A DNA stretch of 64,000 bases from Patella vulgata (lineage: Eukaryota > Mollusca > Gastropoda > Patellidae), in contig NC_065881.2 of the NCBI RefSeq assembly GCF_932274485.2, forward strand, positions 85,004,702-85,068,701. Direction: 5' to 3'. The translations under genes and the position numbers were made by a program. This document shows, piece after piece, positions 55,180-57,300 of the stretch. The first letter of the stretch is position 1; every line of letters begins with the position of its first letter. Below the pieces are notes generated by a model. It was not told the DNA's origin, did no database searches, and saw only the letters and a program-made list of their open reading frames with translations.

Positions 55180-55656
55180 TCTACCTCCTTTAGGACCCTA
55201 TCGCCGAGAGAGAGAGGAATGGGGTTTAACGTCCACTCGACACAAACTAGGTCATTTCGGGACTAACATATGGTTTAATTTTATTTCAATAATTCGCTTG
55301 CACGTAGGGGTCTTTAGCAGTGGGAGGAAACCGGAGGACCCGGAGAAAACCCACGAGGTTGGACAGGCGACCCTACTCCTTGTCACGTACAACTGGGGAT
55401 TCCCTATCGCCGAAAAAGGCACTATTTCATGGTTTAAGTGCTTTATTTTGTAGTCCAAAATCATATAAGACAACCATTGCGTACATTTTGTTTTCTTTCT
55501 CATGCTTTCATAACATTGTATTGGTAACTTCGTTTCTTTTCTAGAACTTCCCCGGTGGCGGTTTTCCCGGAAATAGGTAGTTGTACTGGAGGTCAATTAC
55601 TGGTGACACCTATCGGTGATGATGTCAGCGACTTGAAAGCGGAAGTTGACGTCTGA
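9260..55656 (+). CDS. Multi-CUB / C-type lectin / EGF single-pass receptor, 23 coding exons (whole gene)
   Basis: The joined exons give one open frame of 6267 nt from the ATG at 9293, or 6300 nt from the in-frame ATG at 9260; an in-frame TAA at 9242-9244 lies upstream. Approximate residues, counted from 9293: signal peptide 1-24, N-terminal module to 115, CUB1 116-231, CUB2 233-350, CUB3 351-468, lectin domain 1 470-631, CUB4 637-767, lectin-like domain 2 768-886, CUB5 887-1005, CUB6 1006-1114, CUB7 1115-1253, EGF modules 1270-1380, membrane helix 1400-1420, cytoplasmic tail 1421-2088. Many N-x-S/T sites lie in the ectodomain only. Introns are phase 1 at module borders and phase 0 or 2 inside modules, which supports the model. 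CUB and C-type lectin modules usually bind proteins or glycans, so a surface recognition or endocytic role is inferred. Ligand and pathway are unknown, and no symbol is justified. Confidence 0.88.
9755..10012 (+). mobile_element. SINE A, internal deletion (intron 1)
   Basis: Head and tail present. The stretch between CAACTGGC and AACCTCGTGG is lost, and the tail ends in a long CT run. Confidence 0.87.
10690..10764 (+). mobile_element. SINE B, tail fragment (intron 1)
   Basis: The family has a tRNA-like head (GTGGCTAAGTGGGTAAGACG, GGTCGGGTGTTCGATCCCTG), a body with GGACGAAAAACCGAGGTCCC, GCACGTAAAAGATCCCTTGG and GCCCGTCTTCATTAGCCCAG, and a tail AGGACGTTAAACCCCATTTC. Only the last part is here. 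Confidence 0.8.
10870..11128 (+). mobile_element. SINE A, shortened head
   Basis: Starts at box A remnants (TTGCACACGCTGTATCATTG) and ends in CT repeats. Confidence 0.87.
11262..11664 (+). mobile_element. MITE family C copy, complete
   Basis: About 400 bp with terminal inverted repeats TTAAACATACATT / AATGTATCTTTAA and inner landmarks GCAGGTCTTTCTTTRGGCCT and AGCCTGCGATATTTA. No coding capacity. An imperfect 24-25 bp direct repeat flanks it (11241-11265 and 11661-11684). Confidence 0.87.
11780..11975 (-). mobile_element. Old SINE relic with the third tail type (intron 1)
   Basis: GTTTAACGTCCGCTTACACC is followed by core-like GTGGGAGGAAATCGGTG and a decayed tRNA-like end (GCCCAGCTAGACGTCG). 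Confidence 0.55.
12150..12445 (-). mobile_element. SINE B, head missing (intron 1)
   Basis: Body and tail present. Confidence 0.87.
12738..13014 (-). mobile_element. SINE A, full copy
   Basis: Complete, with a C run at the head end. Confidence 0.9.
13085..13690 (-). mobile_element. Ty3/Gypsy LTR-retrotransposon fossil, reverse transcriptase part
   Basis: The minus strand resembles the central reverse transcriptase region of Ty3/Gypsy pol. No LTRs, gag or integrase were seen nearby. It is a broken, partial, probably old copy lying between a SINE and a MITE. Confidence 0.8.
13700..14057 (+). mobile_element. MITE family D copy
   Basis: Both inverted ends are present (CAATCGGATTAAAAT... and ...TTTTAATCTGATTG). 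No matching target duplication is visible. It abuts the Ty3/Gypsy fossil. Confidence 0.87.
14208..14755. mobile_element. Long foldback element
   Basis: The arms of about 220 bp (from TAAAGGACAATATTGGTGCC, and its complement at the right end) are imperfect inverted copies with a spacer of about 110 bp. There is no open frame. Confidence 0.88.
14974..15062 (+). mobile_element. SINE A, head joined directly to the CT tail
   Basis: Head to GGCGTGGT, then CT repeats. The core is absent. Confidence 0.8.
15317..15550. mobile_element. Solo right arm of the foldback at 14208-14755
   Basis: It matches the right arm from AATTATTAGTGAG through TTGGAACGTGTTTAACCAGT to CCAATATTGTCCTTTA, without the left arm. 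Confidence 0.87.
15824..16459 (-). mobile_element. MITE family D copy split by a SINE A
   Basis: Ends CAGTCTGATTAAAA and TTTTAATCTGATTG flank it, with a near-match 9-bp duplication (GTAATGATT / GCAATGATT). SINE A at 15859-16111 sits inside one inverted repeat, with CCTRTTTCGTTT on both sides. Confidence 0.83.
15859..16111 (+). mobile_element. SINE A inserted in MITE D
   Basis: Near-complete with a short head deletion. Confidence 0.88.
16830..17002 (-). mobile_element. SINE A, tail part
   Basis: GA run, tail and CACGTACAACC only. It adjoins the 39-bp minisatellite. Confidence 0.82.
17040..18225 (+). repeat. Intron 1 39-bp minisatellite
   Basis: About 30 units with GTGAATAAAGGTGGGAGGCG and GAGGATAGTTGCAGGG. 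Open frames of 121-287 codons here are artefacts of the 39-bp (13-codon) period. The array stops about 100 bp before exon 2. Confidence 0.93.
18332..18503 (+). CDS. Exon 2: N-terminal module
   Basis: Acceptor ttccttttcag, donor AG|GTATGT, phase 1 in and phase 2 out. It encodes a segment beginning EIFPNIEMETVRG with several N-glycosylation sites and a single cysteine (STCPF). It may be a degenerate CUB-like beta sandwich, but no domain is clear. A 39-bp minisatellite ends about 100 bp upstream. Confidence 0.8.
18598..18935 (+). mobile_element. SINE A head fragment followed by SINE B tail fragment (intron 2)
   Basis: 18598-18706 is an old SINE A head. 18770-18935 is SINE B from GTGCACGTAAAAGAACCCTC to CCCGTCTTCATTATCCCAGT. 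Confidence 0.7.
18925..19745 (+). repeat. Intron 2 TTTATATTATTTG array abutting the exon 3 acceptor
   Basis: A 12-13 bp unit (TTTATATTATTTG/CTG) repeats for about 800 bp with some decay, ending a few bases before the acceptor. The FILFVYII-like frames are repeat translation. Confidence 0.92.
19753..19817 (+). CDS. Exon 3: end of N-terminal module (65 nt)
   Basis: Acceptor TTGTGTTACAG, donor TTCAG|GTAAGT. It reads AVIIVNETFWLTLSTNLHPP, with beta-strand character and one glycosylation site. The acceptor sits directly at the end of a long TTTATATTATTTG array, which supplies its pyrimidine-rich tract. Confidence 0.78.
19995..20360 (+). mobile_element. LINE 3' fragment in intron 3
   Basis: The decayed frame reads NIEKYESVKTAL then TFLFKEYYNQF, the usual LINE C-terminal pattern. 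It is followed by TATAGCGCTATATAAGAATA and a TTA microsatellite tail, like the one at 355-400 on the other strand. Confidence 0.75.
20647..20965 (+). repeat. Intron 3 35-bp minisatellite
   Basis: About nine units of GGGTAACTATAAAATTCC plus CGGATGTGACATTTTGA. Confidence 0.93.
21470..21772 (+). mobile_element. SINE A, full copy (intron 3)
   Basis: G run at the head, CT tail. Confidence 0.9.
22040..22112 (+). mobile_element. SINE B, tail fragment (intron 3)
   Basis: CCGGTCGGTGCTGAACAGCA to AAACCACATTTCATTTT, within an older degraded copy from about 21890. Confidence 0.65.
22562..22750 (+). mobile_element. MITE family D, left half
   Basis: It starts CAATCTGATTACAATGCAG and keeps the ATGAAGATCTGACCAG segment, then stops. 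Confidence 0.8.
23085..23350 (-). mobile_element. SINE A, small core deletion (intron 4's upstream neighbour, intron 3)
   Basis: Part of the central domain between GGACCCGG and CGACCCTAC is missing. Confidence 0.88.
23433..23602 (-). mobile_element. SINE A, head missing, next to exon 4
   Basis: Ends about 58 bp before the exon 4 start. GGAGAACCCGGAGAAAACCC shows a short internal duplication. Confidence 0.87.
23660..23787 (+). CDS. Exon 4: CUB1, first half
   Basis: The segment has the CUB signature: first cysteine (DCIEYF), then G-x-I-x-SP-x-FP (GVIASPEFPSEY), then the second cysteine (NCTYII). Acceptor CGCTGTAG, donor ATACAG|GTAAAC in phase 0. The donor is the first unit of a tandem array that repeats it about 15 times. 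Confidence 0.92.
23765..24500 (+). repeat. Intron 4 tandem array copying the exon 4 splice donor
   Basis: About 15 units of roughly 34-36 bp, each with a variant of TTCAAACGATACTC, TTTCTATACAG and GTAAAC. The first unit is the real exon end and donor. The rest restate CAG|GTAA with little change. Confidence 0.93.
24500..25425. other. Intron 4 interior, no gene
   Basis: A tRNA-SINE-like head remnant lies at 24690-24790 (GTGAGTAAGGCGCTGGC). Nothing else is recognised. Confidence 0.5.
25425..25785 (+). mobile_element. SINE B, fragment plus fuller copy (intron 4)
   Basis: An older piece (25430-25525) is followed by a copy from GACAAGGACAGCAGTCTAGT to the tail. Confidence 0.82.
25790..26584. other. 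Intron 4 interior, no gene
   Basis: An inverted pair around ATGACGTCA (about 25845-25985) suggests a small foldback. The 111-codon frame at 26049 has no recognisable motif. Confidence 0.45.
26585..26805 (+). repeat. Intron 4 short-unit array (CCTATTTAAC type)
   Basis: Degenerate units of about 13-16 bp (CCTATTTAACCCC, CTATTTAACTC) run for about 220 bp. Confidence 0.85.
27576..27734. mobile_element. Foldback MITE with GGGCCCTGTTTCACGAA ends (intron 4)
   Basis: Inverted arms of about 60 bp (GGGCCTGTTTCACGAAATTT and complement) enclose a short A/T-rich centre. Confidence 0.87.
28310..28692 (+). repeat. Intron 4 29-bp minisatellite
   Basis: About 13 units of GTCATTATTCGGAAGGAA plus TTTATACTCAA. 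Two longer segments (CCTCGGCCATCATTCGACGG) recur as a higher-order repeat. Confidence 0.93.
29454..29676 (+). CDS. Exon 5: CUB1, second half
   Basis: Acceptor after a T-rich tract (tttttcattttag), donor A|GTGAGT. It carries the third and fourth CUB cysteines (NGECLNF, GRLCGVNN) and the closing strand pattern (NFVSNG...GSAFQLFYY). Phase 0 in, phase 1 out. It joins exon 4 in frame across a 5.7-kb intron. Confidence 0.92.
29830..30375 (+). repeat. Intron 5 minisatellite (about 47-60 bp unit)
   Basis: About ten degenerate units with CATATTTGTAGTCCGTCGCA, ACGACCATTTACGAATTCGC and AGCAGC. Confidence 0.9.
30390..30680 (-). mobile_element. SINE A, full copy (intron 5)
   Basis: Complete and close to consensus. 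Confidence 0.9.
30808..31075 (+). mobile_element. SINE A, diverged copy before exon 6
   Basis: A G run and a shortened head at the left, a CT run at the right. It ends about 45 bp before the exon 6 acceptor. Confidence 0.87.
31122..32025 (+). CDS. Exon 6: CUB2, CUB3 and start of C-type lectin domain 1
   Basis: This 904-nt exon encodes two whole CUB domains. CUB2 starts at CNATLF, has TSPTYPSDYP, and ends at GFSLWYRG. CUB3 starts at VCENQTF, has YSQNYANSEDC and RICGDWSG, and ends at GFSLEWQ. The exon then enters a lectin domain with CAINVLNKDNTCFEI, then WWESERDCRSRGGHL, the conserved W-x-x-(A/S)-x-x-x-C-x-x-x-G-x-x-L pattern. Phase 1 in, phase 2 out (AAAAG|GTGAGT). Confidence 0.95.
32075..32330 (-). 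mobile_element. SINE B copy (intron 6)
   Basis: Head and tail present; the middle is shortened. Confidence 0.86.
32428..32640 (-). mobile_element. SINE A, partial (intron 6)
   Basis: Tail and core present. Part of the middle is lost before AAGCGGGGAATCGAAACCAC. Confidence 0.83.
32751..32851 (+). CDS. Exon 7: C-type lectin domain 1, middle
   Basis: It encodes the hallmark FWIGANDIQYESDFYW (WIG strand and F-x-W) followed by RGSKVTY. Acceptor ttctttttag, donor G|GTAAGT. Phase 2 in, phase 1 out. Confidence 0.94.
32879..33241 (-). mobile_element. MITE family D copy in intron 7
   Basis: It starts CAATCGGATTAAAACACAG. The right inverted repeat is cut short after AAATCTGTATTTTAG. It begins about 28 bp after the exon 7 donor. 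Confidence 0.85.
33490..33598 (+). mobile_element. SINE A, core fragment before exon 8
   Basis: Core and the GCGCAAGCGAATTATTG part only. Confidence 0.82.
33632..33829 (+). CDS. Exon 8: C-type lectin domain 1, end
   Basis: It encodes DWFKGWPDGDG, then QPSDDGLSNEDCVEL, the WND motif (MWNDRDC) and the last cysteines (YICQCY). WND and acidic residues of calcium site 2 are present. The selectivity triplet reads QPS rather than the mannose-type EPN or galactose-type QPD, so sugar binding is possible but unpredictable. Donor ACGG|GTAAGT, phase 1. Confidence 0.94.
33870..34185 (-). mobile_element. LINE 3' fragment in intron 8
   Basis: On the minus strand it reads IWNRLPQSMKQSPSVGHFKS then QLKTFLF, a CR1/L2-type C terminus, ending in a TTA microsatellite tail. 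It lies about 40 bp after the exon 8 donor. Confidence 0.8.
34259..34466 (-). mobile_element. SINE B, head missing, next to exon 9
   Basis: Its truncated end lies about 28 bp before the exon 9 acceptor. Confidence 0.87.
34495..34696 (+). CDS. Exon 9: CUB4, first half
   Basis: Acceptor ttatctgtttcag. A second in-frame acceptor at 34511-34512 (ccaattttag) would drop six residues. It encodes KDCDQNIHL, SPNYSNNYSN and LDCHVVV, the first two CUB cysteines and the SPNY turn. Donor GTAGG|GTAGGT in phase 2 is the first unit of a 37-bp array. The alternative donor four bases on would put a stop in frame. Confidence 0.92.
34690..35425 (+). repeat. Intron 9 37-bp array starting at the exon 9 donor
   Basis: About 19 units built on GTGGGTACTTACTGTCGTG and TTTAGTGTAGGGGG. 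The first copy overlaps the end of exon 9 (TGTAGG|GTAGGTACTTACTG). The exonic part recurs near 35334. Confidence 0.93.
35451..35660 (+). mobile_element. SINE A copy (intron 9)
   Basis: Box B region deleted. Follows the 37-bp array. Confidence 0.85.
35661..36010. mobile_element. Old SINE-derived relics (intron 9)
   Basis: Two diverged pieces share GTCTGTAATTGAGTCA and TTCCGACACNTGTACGTGAC, ending in AAGCCAATACGTGGAGCGGACGTTAAACC-like tail sequence. Confidence 0.55.
36165..37023 (+). repeat. Intron 9 51-bp minisatellite
   Basis: About 17 units containing GTTATTTTACT, GTGCTAGCACTATACGG and GGACTAGTGGTTGATGAC. The period is divisible by three, hence open frames on both strands that are not genes. 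Confidence 0.93.
37342..37541 (+). CDS. Exon 10: CUB4, second half
   Basis: Acceptor tttcatttttag, donor AAAAG|GTAGGT. It encodes GCTYDYLSV, VKLCGDW and FRGFKLQV, the third and fourth cysteines and last strand of a CUB. The split codon with exon 9 gives V-G-C. Confidence 0.92.
37662..38012 (-). mobile_element. SINE B, nearly full copy (intron 10)
   Basis: Tail through to GCGAGCCAGCGT in the head. Confidence 0.9.
38278..38500 (+). repeat. Dispersed repeat E (GATTAGCGCTA...CATCTCGTGACC), copy 1
   Basis: It shares TTGTTAAGGCCAGCT, GAGATTGTAAGTTAGGGTTA and ACATCTCGTGACCTTTGACC with 56702-56912. It has partly inverted ends. Confidence 0.75.
38703..38914. repeat. Large hairpin (intron 10)
   Basis: Arms of about 85 bp run from AAAAAAACACAACAT through TAGCACGACGTTTCAACATG to the loop and back. 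Near-perfect. Confidence 0.87.
38933..39401. mobile_element. TIR element with AGGCGTTTTTACG ends (intron 10)
   Basis: The ends AGGCGTTTTTACGAGAAA and TTTCCCGTAAAAACGCCT form inverted repeats. Inner pieces repeat AAATCGGTT. Non-coding. Confidence 0.75.
39595..39771 (+). CDS. Exon 11: divergent C-type-lectin-like domain 2, start
   Basis: Acceptor ttttgggcag, donor ACAG|GTAAAT. It reads GEDRCESHS, then LLEDARRVCQDENGELWRP, the A-x-x-x-C-x-x-x-x-G-x-L helix pattern of a lectin fold, then IGATVYLNT. A second AG at 39602-39603 is less likely because it would shift the frame. Confidence 0.88.
39795..40458 (+). mobile_element. MITE family C copy with MITE D nested inside
   Basis: Family C sequence runs 39795-40053 and resumes at 40406, ending in TAAAGTATCTTTATTA. 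It lies in intron 11. Confidence 0.85.
40054..40405 (-). mobile_element. MITE family D copy nested in MITE C, 9-bp target duplication
   Basis: It starts CAATCTGGTTAAAACACAG and ends TTTTAATCAGATTG. The exact 9-bp duplication AGCGAGAAA lies at 40045-40053 and 40406-40414 and splits the host MITE. Confidence 0.92.
40558..40605 (+). CDS. Exon 12: 48-nt microexon of lectin-like domain 2
   Basis: Acceptor ttttattttattag, donor TCAG|GTAACT, phase 1 on both sides. It encodes DLRDGAYHIWIEVNPS, standing where the WIG strand of a lectin fold is expected. Being symmetric, it can be skipped without breaking the frame. Confidence 0.85.
40743..40914. mobile_element. Foldback MITE with ACAGGGCCCTTAT ends (intron 12)
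   Basis: Arms of about 70 bp (AAGTTACAACCGAAATTTTA and complement) surround a CGATTGGCTGACCAG centre. It resembles the element at 27576. Confidence 0.87.
40967..41098 (+). CDS. Exon 13: end of lectin-like domain 2
   Basis: Acceptor tataacttttag, donor CCCAG|GTAGGT. It ends in LLPFICQKPCP, the usual closing strand and last cysteine of a C-type lectin fold. No EPN, QPD or WND motif is seen in this second domain, so calcium-dependent sugar binding looks lost. Phase 1 on both sides. Confidence 0.88.
41153..41405 (+). mobile_element. SINE A copy (intron 13)
   Basis: Nearly complete, lacking the CGCCTGTCCAACC part. Confidence 0.88.
41469..42152 (+). CDS. Exon 14: CUB5 and CUB6
   Basis: CUB5 runs from TINTYQGAITIPEQDGG through IDCLYDYF, IKLCGNL and the closing VKVQWKAV. 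It lacks the first cysteine pair. CUB6 starts at MCSNLRL, has DVDCVTTI, ACSVAVDIG and SVLCVSN, and ends before GFKGSY. Phase 1 on both sides (ACAG|GTAAGT). Confidence 0.93.
42362..42612 (-). mobile_element. SINE A copy (intron 14)
   Basis: Tail at a G run; the head end is lost after GATACAGCGCGC. Confidence 0.85.
42709..42889 (+). CDS. Exon 15: CUB7, first half
   Basis: Acceptor gtttttatttag, donor AACAG|GTAGGT, phase 2 out. It encodes a CUB first half (VDDSIIIYSLNYPYHHTDDY) without cysteines, then LLITFTFVGLN. The SLNYP turn is the clearest CUB mark. Confidence 0.87.
43010..43600. repeat. Large palindrome with GTTCGTTATTCGCGAATAAC core motifs (intron 15)
   Basis: The sequences before and after about 43310 are inverted copies: TAAAGGCACTTTTAGAGAG with TTAGCCTAATTGGTTCATAA on the left, their complements on the right. 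Both arms end in repeated short palindromes around TTCGCGAA. Confidence 0.88.
43706..44082 (+). mobile_element. SINE B, full copy (intron 15)
   Basis: Complete, head at CTACGGTGGCTAATTGGGTA, tail ending CATTTTATTTC. Confidence 0.9.
44252..44646 (+). mobile_element. MITE family C copy just before exon 16
   Basis: It runs from TATGCAAGAGCTAAATC to CATAATGTCCCTTTAAC and ends about 20 bp from the exon 16 acceptor. Confidence 0.85.
44668..44906 (+). CDS. Exon 16: CUB7, second half
   Basis: Acceptor tttttgtcttcag, donor TTAG|GTAAAT. It carries NGSCVNSTL and VNLCEAI, the last two CUB cysteines, and a closing YQAFTVNI strand. A MITE ends about 20 bp before the acceptor, so the pyrimidine tract is squeezed between transposon and exon. 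Confidence 0.9.
45005..45392 (+). repeat. Intron 16 34-bp minisatellite
   Basis: About 11 units of CCGCCACTATTTGTGGATCT and AGAATTTAAATACA, preceded by a C homopolymer. Confidence 0.92.
45393..45630 (+). repeat. Intron 16 26-bp minisatellite
   Basis: About nine units of TTGGTTATAAATACTTGG plus AACTTAAC, next to the 34-bp array but unrelated to it. Confidence 0.92.
45724..45864 (+). CDS. Exon 17: linker and first EGF module
   Basis: Acceptor tttgttttcag, donor ACAG|GTAGGT. After a short linker it encodes C-x4-C-x5-C-x8-C-x-C (ESCVEDTCLNNSTCK, YTCHC), an EGF module whose last cysteine lies in exon 18 (GLLC). Phase 1 on both sides. Confidence 0.9.
45905..46071 (+). mobile_element. SINE A, tail replaced by SINE B (intron 17)
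   Basis: Head and core end at CCTCCCACTGCT and continue into SINE B. Confidence 0.8.
46072..46308 (+). mobile_element. SINE B, head missing (intron 17)
   Basis: Continues from SINE A at 46071, so this is a SINE-SINE chimera or an insertion. Confidence 0.87.
46788..47090 (+). mobile_element. SINE B, internal deletion (intron 17)
   Basis: The head runs to CCCTGCATTG and then directly to TCAGCTGTCTAGTCG. Confidence 0.88.
47115..47328 (+). mobile_element. SINE A copy (intron 17)
   Basis: The head lacks box A's end. The tail ends at AAACCCCATG. Confidence 0.83.
47382..47748 (-). mobile_element. SINE B, full copy (intron 17)
   Basis: Complete, close to consensus. Confidence 0.91.
48031..48249 (+). 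CDS. Exon 18: EGF modules 1 (end), 2 and 3
   Basis: It reads GLLC, closing EGF1, then a complete EGF2 (WCELGPCDRGTC, YQCDC, GHWGRHC) and most of EGF3 (ECSISVCNGNGQC, TCRC). The final cysteine comes from exon 19 (GSNC). Acceptor tttacttcag, donor AAAG|GTGAAC. Confidence 0.93.
48425..48995 (+). mobile_element. Cluster of four partial SINE A copies (intron 18)
   Basis: 48425-48550 is head and core, 48555-48790 is nearly full, and 48800-48900 and 48900-48995 are tails. All have the same orientation, which suggests tandem growth or repeated insertion at CT tails. Confidence 0.83.
49069..49275 (+). CDS. Exon 19: juxtamembrane segment and transmembrane helix
   Basis: It encodes a helix IWIGLIVILSVLCFFGIFYL, residues about 1400-1420. 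It is followed at once by the positive stop-transfer sequence RRKCGKYFKCC, whose cysteines are plausible palmitoylation sites, then lysine-rich residues. Acceptor tgtttatttacag, donor AACA|GTGAGT, phase 1. This sets extracellular N terminus and cytoplasmic C terminus. Confidence 0.94.
49300..49917. mobile_element. TIR element, ends with AGATCGGCGACGGTCCTGCA (intron 19)
   Basis: Inverted ends of about 45 bp include CATATGACGTCATATG, itself a palindrome with a CRE core. The inner sequence shows no gene. Confidence 0.8.
49990..50315 (+). mobile_element. SINE B, diverged copy (intron 19)
   Basis: Head and tail recognisable, many changes. Confidence 0.8.
50650..50938 (+). mobile_element. SINE A, full copy (intron 19)
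   Basis: Complete and close to consensus. Confidence 0.9.
51105..51229 (+). CDS. Exon 20: cytoplasmic tail
   Basis: Acceptor tatttttcag, donor GAG|GTACGT, phase 0 out. It encodes a polar Ser/Thr-rich segment ending ILITPYTPVSE. No domain is recognised. Confidence 0.88.
51490..51722 (+). repeat. Intron 20 degenerate tandem array
   Basis: Units with CCATCCCTATCTTACGCTAC and TCGTCTTCTCAG repeat about six times. The short open frame here is not a gene. Confidence 0.85.
51822..51900 (-). mobile_element. SINE B, tail fragment (intron 20)
   Basis: GAAATGAAATGGGGTTTAAC to GAAGACGGGAC. Confidence 0.82.
51967..53492 (+). CDS. Exon 21: large cytoplasmic-tail exon, GC donor
   Basis: This 1526-nt exon encodes about 509 residues of low-complexity, charged tail. 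Around residues 1715-1800 it holds a run of seven histidines mixed with Arg, and Cys pairs CSAC and CDYC plus CSHHDSC and REERC. Two RxxxSDP motifs (RSSVSDP, RESHSDP, about residues 1880-1905) resemble 14-3-3 mode II sites. DHIYPNV offers a YxxV sorting-type motif. The donor is AACAG|GCAAGT, a GC splice site otherwise matching consensus. If it is unused the frame ends at 53514 (QVVYSY). Confidence 0.9.
53528..54060 (+). repeat. Intron 21 minisatellite (24-bp unit, 48-bp higher order)
   Basis: Units such as GATCCTCGCCCAGACGATTC alternate with GATCTTCACTCGGACGATTC, then decay into a related CCATAACGATTCC series. The unit length is a multiple of three, so both strands show long meaningless open frames. 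Confidence 0.9.
54244..54417 (+). CDS. Exon 22: cytoplasmic tail, conserved-looking segment
   Basis: Acceptor ttattgttctag joins the GC donor in phase 2 (AG+G). It encodes a probable helix (VSQRLHQAAIKLFVLQQRHR) and then DLGAVHTISEDDYGN. Donor GACAG|GTATGG. Clean joins on both sides support use of the GC donor. Confidence 0.85.
54858..55182 (+). mobile_element. SINE A plus an extra tail copy (intron 22)
   Basis: The full copy ends near 55095, and a second tail (ACCATATGTTAGTCCTGAAA on) follows with a CT run. Confidence 0.86.
55203..55404 (-). mobile_element. SINE A, head missing (intron 22)
   Basis: Opposite orientation to its neighbour. It ends at GTACAACTGGGGATTC. Confidence 0.87.
55545..55656 (+). 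CDS. Exon 23: C terminus and stop
   Basis: Acceptor tttcttttctag. It encodes SPVAVFPEIGSC and ends LKAEVDV then TGA at 55654-55656. The last residues V-D-V fit a class II PDZ ligand (hydrophobic-x-hydrophobic). That reading is inference only. Confidence 0.87.
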
Positions 55657-56220
55657 ACGGCGGGAAAGCTTGTATTGTTGGAAAGTTCCAGAACGTGTCT
55701 TCTAAACTTAATGAAGAATTTGTGTTTTAAACGGCGGCGGGAATGTACTGTTGGAACGTTCCAGAATGTGTTTTGTAAACTAAATGAGGAATTTGTGTTT
55801 TAAAAGGCGGCGGGAAAGAATGTGCTGTTGGAACGTTCCAGAATGTGTTTTGTAAACTGAATGAGAAATTTGTGTTTGAACGGCAGGGAATAATGTACTG
55901 TTGGAACGTTACAGAACGCGTGCCTTTTAATTAGAATGAGAAAGTCGGTTTGAACAGCGGTAACAAATGTATTTATGGACGATCTAGGATGTGCTTTGTA
56001 AACTGAATGAAGAATTTGTGTTTGAACGGCAGGAAATAATGTATTGTTGGAACGTTACAGAATGTTGAATGAGAAAGTTCAGTTTGAACAGCGGTAAAGA
56101 CTGTACTGTTGGAACGTTCTAGGATGTGCTTTGTAAACTGAATGAGGAATTTAAGATTGAAAGAATATATTGTTGGAGGATCCCAGAATGTGCTTTGTAG
56201 GCTAAATGAGGCATTGACAA
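55657..56220 (+). repeat. Tandem array in the 3' flank, HSE-bearing units
   Basis: About eight degenerate units of roughly 73-80 bp begin right at the stop codon. Each has a G-rich start, a TGTTGGAACGTTCCAGAATG core, then TTTGTAAACT and AATGAGGAATTT. Three units keep a perfect nGAAnnTTCnnGAAn heat-shock element (55681-55693, 55754-55766, 55831-55843) and later ones are decayed. Much of it is probably 3' UTR. The first AATAAA seen is near 56637. Confidence 0.85.
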
Positions 56221-56701
56221 TTAATCGTTATGTTGTTGGTTGAAATGGGGATCGTACGGTTGATATGAGTTCGCGAGATTGACGTCAGGTCTAATTTCTG
56301 ATCGCCATTGCCCGGTGGGCCTAATTGGAAAGGTACTTGCTCCAGATTAGAAATTATACAGAGCAAAATTGTGTTGTGTTTTAAAACACGAACGAAGACA
56401 GATTAAATAATTTGTGAGCATTTGATCTTCCACGAAGCCATTATGAGACTATAGCATCATTATGCCATTATTACACCATTATTATACTTTTTTCATGGGT
56501 TTGGTTTGTCTAATATGTGAGTTAGTTGTATTTTACGTCCGCTTCCAACGAGGTGATAGACAAGTATTGTCTAAATACTTGATGTTCTTTTATAGGCTAC
56601 AGAGCTTCTTTCATTATCATCCATATAATATGAAAAAAAAATAAAATGAAATGGAGTTTAATGTCTCCGAGAAGCTTTATCGACCATCACTGGGATTGAA
56701 C

Positions 56702-56912
56702 GGCTAAATCTATTTGTTAAGGTCAGCTGAATTTTCGTCAAGGTCGCTGAGATGTAAATAAGGTTTGGACACGTGATTGTTGCCGAGATTGTAGGTTAGG
56801 TTTAGGGTAAGCATTAGGGCTAGGTCCAGGTTTAGGGTTGGGATTAGCGCTACCCTGTTTACATCTCGTGACCTTTGACCAAACTTGAAGTTGGCCTTAT
56901 CATTTAGATCTA
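56702..56912 (+). repeat. Dispersed repeat E, copy 2
   Basis: This is the second copy of the repeat at 38278-38500, with GTTAGGTTTAGGGTAAGCAT in the middle. Confidence 0.75.
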
Positions 56913-57062
56913 ACCTGGATTGAATCATTGAACCCAGATCCCCGCAGCTCCGCCAACAAATACGACCTAACATATAATGTGATAGAAGCATCTAGTAAGG
57001 TCACACAATAATAAATGTTCTTATATTTCCAGACAACTATAAATCTATTTACGATTACTATC

Positions 57063-57300
57063 TTAAGGACAGCTCTCTAGTCGTTCGGATGGGACGAAAA
57101 ATTGAGGTCCCGTGTACACATTGGCGTGCACGTAAAAAATCCCTTGGCAGTTCGAATTCGATATAAGAGTAAGCCGTAGCGCCGCTGCCCGGGCAAAATT
57201 TCCCTCATAGCACACTGTATGGCGTATGCCCGTCTTCATTAGCCCAGTTTAGGAGCAGAACAGTAGGCCTAGGCCGTTAAACCCCATTTCATTTCATTAC
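57063..57300 (+). mobile_element. SINE B, head missing
   Basis: Body and tail only, with a small insertion before CGTTAAACCCC. Confidence 0.87.

Noticed and set aside
2349-55596. Many short frames with WLACARCIIKSVIESTGVVS or FSSGRKPEDPEKTHEVGQAT
   Set aside because: They are the two strands of SINE A read as protein, and recur at every copy.
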